A stretch of 15,144 bases of DNA, taken from assembly GCA_910584955.1 (NCBI GenBank), contig CAJUDC010000052.1, positions 1-15,144 on the forward strand, given 5' to 3'. A program made the position numbers and the translations under genes. Below the pieces are notes generated by a model. The model saw nothing but the letters and a program-made list of their open reading frames with translations. It ran no database searches and was not told the DNA's origin. The stretch's first letter is position 1. Each line of letters starts with the position of its first letter. Source of the stretch: an uncultured Paraprevotella sp. (lineage in GTDB: Bacteria > Bacteroidota > Bacteroidia > Bacteroidales > Bacteroidaceae). Of the stretch, positions 11,325 to 15,144 are shown piece after piece.

Positions 11325-14237
11325 ATGAAAAACAGACGAATGAAGAGCAAAATAAGCCTTTTGACCAGCTTTTTAATTTGTTCGCTGGCCACTACTGCGC
11401 AGATACGATGGGGCGCATGGGAAGCGTGGGGCGAGCAGACGGACGGAACCTATTGCAATCCGGTGGTGCCTGCCGATTACAGTGATCTGGACTGCATCCG
11501 TGTAGGCGACGATTATTATGCCATCAGTTCTACCATGCAATTTTCACCCGGTATGACTGTACTTCACTCACGCGATCTTGTGAATTGGGAGATTGCCGGA
11601 CATGCCGTGCCCGATCTTACGCAGATTTCGCCGGCTATGGGATGGCAGCGGATGGATCGTTACGGGCGCGGTATCTGGGCCGGATCGTTGCGTTATCACA
11701 AAGGGCGGTTCTACGTCTTTTTCGGAACGCCCGATGAAGGATTTTTCATGACCTCGGCCCCTGCCGCCGAAGGGCCGTGGGAGCCGCTTACTCCGTTGTT
11801 GGCCGAAAAAGGGTGGGACGACTGTTCGGCTATTTGGGACGAGCGCGGGCGCGGATGGTTTGTAGGTACACATTTTGCCGACGGCTATAAGACGTATCTT
11901 TTCCGTATGGCCGAGGACGGACGAAGCATCGACCGGCGGAGTGCCCGGCTCATCAACGAAGGAAACCATCGCGAGGCCAGCAAACTGTTGTATCATGATG
12001 GATATTACTATCTGATTTTCAGTGAACATCGCGACGGCATAGGCCGCTATGTCATGGCGCGGCGCGATAAACGCATCACCGGGCGTTTCAAGGAAGAACG
12101 GCAGTTGTTGTTGCCTTGTCGCGAGGCTAACGAACCCAATCAGGGAGGTATTGTAGAAGGGCCGGACGGTCGATGGTATTTCCTTACACATCACGGCTCG
12201 GGCGACTGGAGCGGTCGCATAATCAGTCTTTTACCGGTGGAATGGCGCAACGGATGGCCGTTGATGGGCGATACGGGCGGAGGAGTGCCCGGAACGATGG
12301 TATGGCGAGCACCGATGCCTGCCTTGTTACAGGAAAAACTTGGTATGCAGCGAGGTGATGACTTTGAATCTTCCTCGCTGGCTTCCTGCTGGCAGTGGAA
12401 CTATCAGCCCCGTGCGGATAAATTCAGTCTGACGGAACGACCGGGATGGCTTCGCCTCTATGCTTTCCGTCCGTTGGCCGACGACCGTTTGCTGAAGGCG
12501 GGCAATACGTTGACGCAGCGCGTGTTCCGCAGTGCGTGGAACGAGGTGGTTGTTCGTATGGATATCAGCCGTATGGCCGACGGACAGCATGCCGGGCTTT
12601 GTCATTTCGCCCAGCATTCCGGGGCGCTCGGTGTGGTGCACGAAGGGGGACAGGTCCGTCTGGAGCTGCGGCGGGACGATCGTACCGAGCCGGGTCCGTT
12701 GCTTACAGGTCCGTATCTCTGGCTGCGCTCTACGTGGGGGCTCGACGGCTTGTCTCATTTTGCTTACAGTACCGATGGACGGAGTTTTACGCCTTTTGGT
12801 GATTATACGCTGTCGTGGGGCTTCTACCGGGGCGACCGTATCGGGATATATTGTTATAACAATCGGTCGGAGAGCGGTTATATAGATGTGGATTATCTGC
12901 ATTATGATATGAAAAAACAACGCCCGGAGAATCCTTTCGGGCATTCCTTGGTGCCCGATATGATTGCCGATGCCAGCATCCAATGGACGGACAGTCTGTT
13001 TTATTGCTACGCTACCACCGACGGGTATGGCCAGGGGCTGAAGACTTCCGGGCCGCCGGTGGTATGGACGTCCAAGGACTTTGTGCACTGGCAGTTCGAC
13101 GGTACCTGTTTTCCGTCGGCCGACGGGCAGAAATATTGGGCGCCCAGCAAGGCCGTTGCCGCCAACGGTCGCTGGTACATTTATCCTACCGTAAACGGTA
13201 TCATGCACGTGGGCGTGGCCGACCGGCCCGAAGGTCCGTTCCGGCTGGCTTGCGGCGAGGACAAATTCGTGCTTCCGTATGCTGCGGCATCCACACTGAT
13301 TCAGGAGGGCGACCGTCAGGGCATCGACGCCGAAGTGTTTGTCGAGGACGGTCAGGCCTATGTCTTCTGGGGGCGGCGTCATGCGGCGCGTCTTACTCCC
13401 GATATGCTGAAGGCCGATTCCATCCGTACGCTGGAGACCCGCCGCAAGGAGTACTCCGAAGGTCCGATTTTCTTTAAGCGCAACGGTATTTATTACTACC
13501 TTTATACCATCGGCGGCGACGAACGCTATGAATATTATTACATGATGAGCCGTCATTCGCCCTTCGGCCCCTACGAGACACCGGCACAAGACCGTGTCTC
13601 AACCACCAGCGTGGCGCGTGGTGTGTTCGGGCCGGGGCATGGCTGTGTGTTCAACGTGGGCGACGATTATTACTTTGCTTTTCTGGAGTTTGGCCGTAAC
13701 AGCACCAATCGGCAGACCTACGTGAACCGTCTGCTGTTTAACGAAGACGGAACGATTCGTCCCGTAGAAGTATCCCTCGACGGGGTGGGGGCGTTGCAGC
13801 CTGTTGCGCAACGTTCGCCCGTATCGGTAAAATGGTCTTCGGCTTCTTCCGTCTGTGCTCCGCAGTCGATCCGGCATTTCAAGGACGAGCGGTGCCGGCG
13901 TACGGAATATTTTATGCCGGAGTTTGCTTTCGACGGTGCCAACGGTTCGCGCTGGATGGCTGCCGAAAACGATTCGGCGTGCTGGCTTATGGCCGATTTG
14001 GGGACGGTGACACATGTGGGCAGCAGTGAACTTTGTTTCGTGCGTCCCACACAAGGTCATGCCTATGTGCTGGAAGGTTCCGTCGACGGTCTGCATTGGC
14101 AGCGTTGCGGCGGACAGGAGGCCACACGCCGTCAGTCGCCCCATACCGATGGGATCGGGCGTGATTTCCGTTTTCTGCGGGTGAATATCACACAGGGAGT
14201 ACCGGGAGTGTGGGAATGGCGCGTTTACAAGGAATAG
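11325..14237 (+). CDS. Secreted enzyme with two GH43 domains and a CBM32-like module
   Basis: The frame is open from 11133, but the ATG at 11325 (or 11340) directly precedes a signal peptide (MKNRRMKSKISLLTSFLICS...TTAQ), giving 970 residues. No lipobox is visible. Domain 1 (about 45-330) is a five-bladed beta-propeller glycosidase of family GH43: likely base Asp54 (SDLD), modulator Asp166 (DDCSAIWD) and acid Glu217 (REASKLL). A beta-sandwich of the GH43-associated type (DUF1349/CBM91-like) spans about 344-528. Domain 2 (about 538-820) is a second GH43: base Asp549 (IADASI), modulator Asp668 (IDAEVF), acid Glu712 (YSEGPIF). An F5/8 type C (CBM32-like) module closes the protein (about 839-970). 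GH43 enzymes are mostly alpha-L-arabinofuranosidases, arabinanases and beta-xylosidases, so the substrate is probably arabinan or arabinoxylan; the exact specificities are not readable. No SusC/SusD pair is in the window. Confidence 0.88.
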   Translation: MKNRRMKSKISLLTSFLICSLATTAQIRWGAWEAWGEQTDGTYCNPVVPADYSDLDCIRVGDDYYAISSTMQFSPGMTVLHSRDLVNWEIAGHAVPDLTQISPAMGWQRMDRYGRGIWAGSLRYHKGRFYVFFGTPDEGFFMTSAPAAEGPWEPLTPLLAEKGWDDCSAIWDERGRGWFVGTHFADGYKTYLFRMAEDGRSIDRRSARLINEGNHREASKLLYHDGYYYLIFSEHRDGIGRYVMARRDKRITGRFKEERQLLLPCREANEPNQGGIVEGPDGRWYFLTHHGSGDWSGRIISLLPVEWRNGWPLMGDTGGGVPGTMVWRAPMPALLQEKLGMQRGDDFESSSLASCWQWNYQPRADKFSLTERPGWLRLYAFRPLADDRLLKAGNTLTQRVFRSAWNEVVVRMDISRMADGQHAGLCHFAQHSGALGVVHEGGQVRLELRRDDRTEPGPLLTGPYLWLRSTWGLDGLSHFAYSTDGRSFTPFGDYTLSWGFYRGDRIGIYCYNNRSESGYIDVDYLHYDMKKQRPENPFGHSLVPDMIADASIQWTDSLFYCYATTDGYGQGLKTSGPPVVWTSKDFVHWQFDGTCFPSADGQKYWAPSKAVAANGRWYIYPTVNGIMHVGVADRPEGPFRLACGEDKFVLPYAAASTLIQEGDRQGIDAEVFVEDGQAYVFWGRRHAARLTPDMLKADSIRTLETRRKEYSEGPIFFKRNGIYYYLYTIGGDERYEYYYMMSRHSPFGPYETPAQDRVSTTSVARGVFGPGHGCVFNVGDDYYFAFLEFGRNSTNRQTYVNRLLFNEDGTIRPVEVSLDGVGALQPVAQRSPVSVKWSSASSVCAPQSIRHFKDERCRRTEYFMPEFAFDGANGSRWMAAENDSACWLMADLGTVTHVGSSELCFVRPTQGHAYVLEGSVDGLHWQRCGGQEATRRQSPHTDGIGRDFRFLRVNITQGVPGVWEWRVYKE

Positions 14238-14264
14238 AATCAGGACAGTGCTGTGAGGCGCTGC

Positions 14265-15128
14265 TTACACCTGCTGCTGTTGTTTGCGGTATTCCAGCGG
14301 TGTCAGTCCGGTGATGCGTTTGAATTGTGCGGTAAAGTAGGATTGATTGCTGAATCCGATTTGTGAGGCGATTTCTTTCACAGACAGTGAGCTGGTCAGA
14401 AGCAGGAGTTGTGCCTGTTCGATGCGTTTGTTCAGGATGTAGTCCAATGGAGTTATGCCCAGTTCCCGTCTGAACAGACGGATGAGACTGTCTTTACATA
14501 CTGCCGCCTGCTTCGCCAGTTCGTCCAGCGGTAGCGGGATGTTCAGATGCTGCCGTATGTAACGCTGTACGCGTATGAGACGGTCATCGTTGCTTGTGTT
14601 CTGCAATATGGCCTGGTTGTAGAATCTTGAGATCAGCATCATGAGGATTGCCTGTGTTTCGTATTGCTGCCGGTTGCTTTTCTGTATGAAGCGGTTTACA
14701 GCCTCGTTGATGGCGTGTTTGTTGTCGTAAGTCGAAGGTGTCGACTGGCGTAGTTGACTGTGCGGATTGATGTCTGTCAGCCGGCGAATCAGTCGGACCG
14801 CTTCTTCGTCGGCCTCCAGTTCGAAAGGAAAGATATGCTGCTCGTAAATGTTCTGTCCCTGTATGGTCTGGTCGAGGATGTGTATGTAATAATGTGTAAA
14901 GACGCCCGTACAGGTGTCGCTGTGTTGGGTGAAAGGCGGAATCATATACAGATGGCCGGGCTTGAGGGTGTGCTCCACACCTTGCAGGTTTACCGTAGCC
15001 TGTCCGTGTTCTACGTAATAGATGCGCAGAAAGGGGCTGCAAAGGCGCGGGAAGTTCCAGTTGGCATTCATTTCTATGCGTCCCACGTTTAATAATATCA
15101 GAGGGAAGTACATTCTGTTTTCGTACAT
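14265..15128 (-). CDS. AraC-family transcriptional regulator
   Basis: This is a 287-residue protein of the AraC/XylS family. An N-terminal cupin-like sensor (about 25-85) contains RIYYVEHGQATVNL and LKPGHLYMIPPFTQHSD, the pattern that usually binds a sugar or other small ligand. The C-terminal DNA-binding domain (about 186-283) has two helix-turn-helix units: LDELAKQAAVCKDSLIRLFR, and VKEIASQIGFSNQSYFTAQF followed by TGLTPLEYR, the family signature. The tail is Gln-rich (RKQQQQV). It is convergent with the GH43 gene, with only 27 bp between the stop codons and no clear terminator there. It probably controls sugar-use genes, perhaps the GH43 gene, but this is inferred from adjacency. The promoter lies outside the window, and a second ATG seven codons in could also be the start. 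Confidence 0.92.
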   Translation of the reverse strand: MYENRMYFPLILLNVGRIEMNANWNFPRLCSPFLRIYYVEHGQATVNLQGVEHTLKPGHLYMIPPFTQHSDTCTGVFTHYYIHILDQTIQGQNIYEQHIFPFELEADEEAVRLIRRLTDINPHSQLRQSTPSTYDNKHAINEAVNRFIQKSNRQQYETQAILMMLISRFYNQAILQNTSNDDRLIRVQRYIRQHLNIPLPLDELAKQAAVCKDSLIRLFRRELGITPLDYILNKRIEQAQLLLLTSSLSVKEIASQIGFSNQSYFTAQFKRITGLTPLEYRKQQQQV

Positions 15129-15144
15129 CGCAGTCTCAAGCGTT

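Noticed and set aside
12327..13589. 420-codon open frame on the minus strand inside the GH43 gene
   Set aside because: It is long, but fully opposite a gene whose GH43 motifs are intact. The translation shows no domain and no promoter serves it.

Overview
The window looks like chromosomal DNA of a Bacteroidales bacterium, most likely Bacteroidaceae. Three things point there: promoters of the Bacteroidetes type (TTTG, 19 bases, TAnnTTTG), genes without clear Shine-Dalgarno sequences, and a frdCAB set of the Bacteroides type. The genus is not determined. I see no phage, IS element, CRISPR array, tRNA or rRNA.

Layout. The left edge holds the first 37 codons of an exported protein on the minus strand, followed by about 840 bases (113-951) with no convincing gene but several strong hairpins. 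From 7346 down to 1023 runs a minus-strand housekeeping cluster: mnmG, apt, uvrC, dtd, a small MazG-like pyrophosphohydrolase and deoC, closed by a strong terminator. It combines tRNA wobble modification, adenine salvage, nucleotide excision repair, D-aminoacyl-tRNA proofreading, nucleotide clean-up and deoxyribose catabolism. The last three genes are almost touching. Spacers of 60, 145 and 183 bp separate the others. A parS-like palindrome lies in the mnmG-apt spacer, and a long hairpin lies just upstream of uvrC.

Divergent from mnmG is frdC-frdA-frdB (7520-11008). It encodes a complete menaquinol:fumarate reductase/succinate dehydrogenase, driven by a textbook Bacteroidetes promoter and ending in stacked hairpins and a terminator. 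This complex is central to the anaerobic energy metabolism of these bacteria.

The right part is an accessory carbohydrate unit. It has one large secreted enzyme with two apparently complete GH43 catalytic domains, a beta-sandwich module between them and an F5/8 (CBM32-like) module at the end. A convergent AraC-family regulator follows. Upstream of the enzyme gene are four imperfect direct repeats with an exact 22-bp period, a candidate operator array for an AraC-type protein.

Most interesting for follow-up: the 22-bp repeat array with its regulator, the parS-like site next to mnmG, the double-GH43 enzyme, the uvrC leader hairpin, and the unexplained structured region at 113-951. I see no clear new defence or mobile system.
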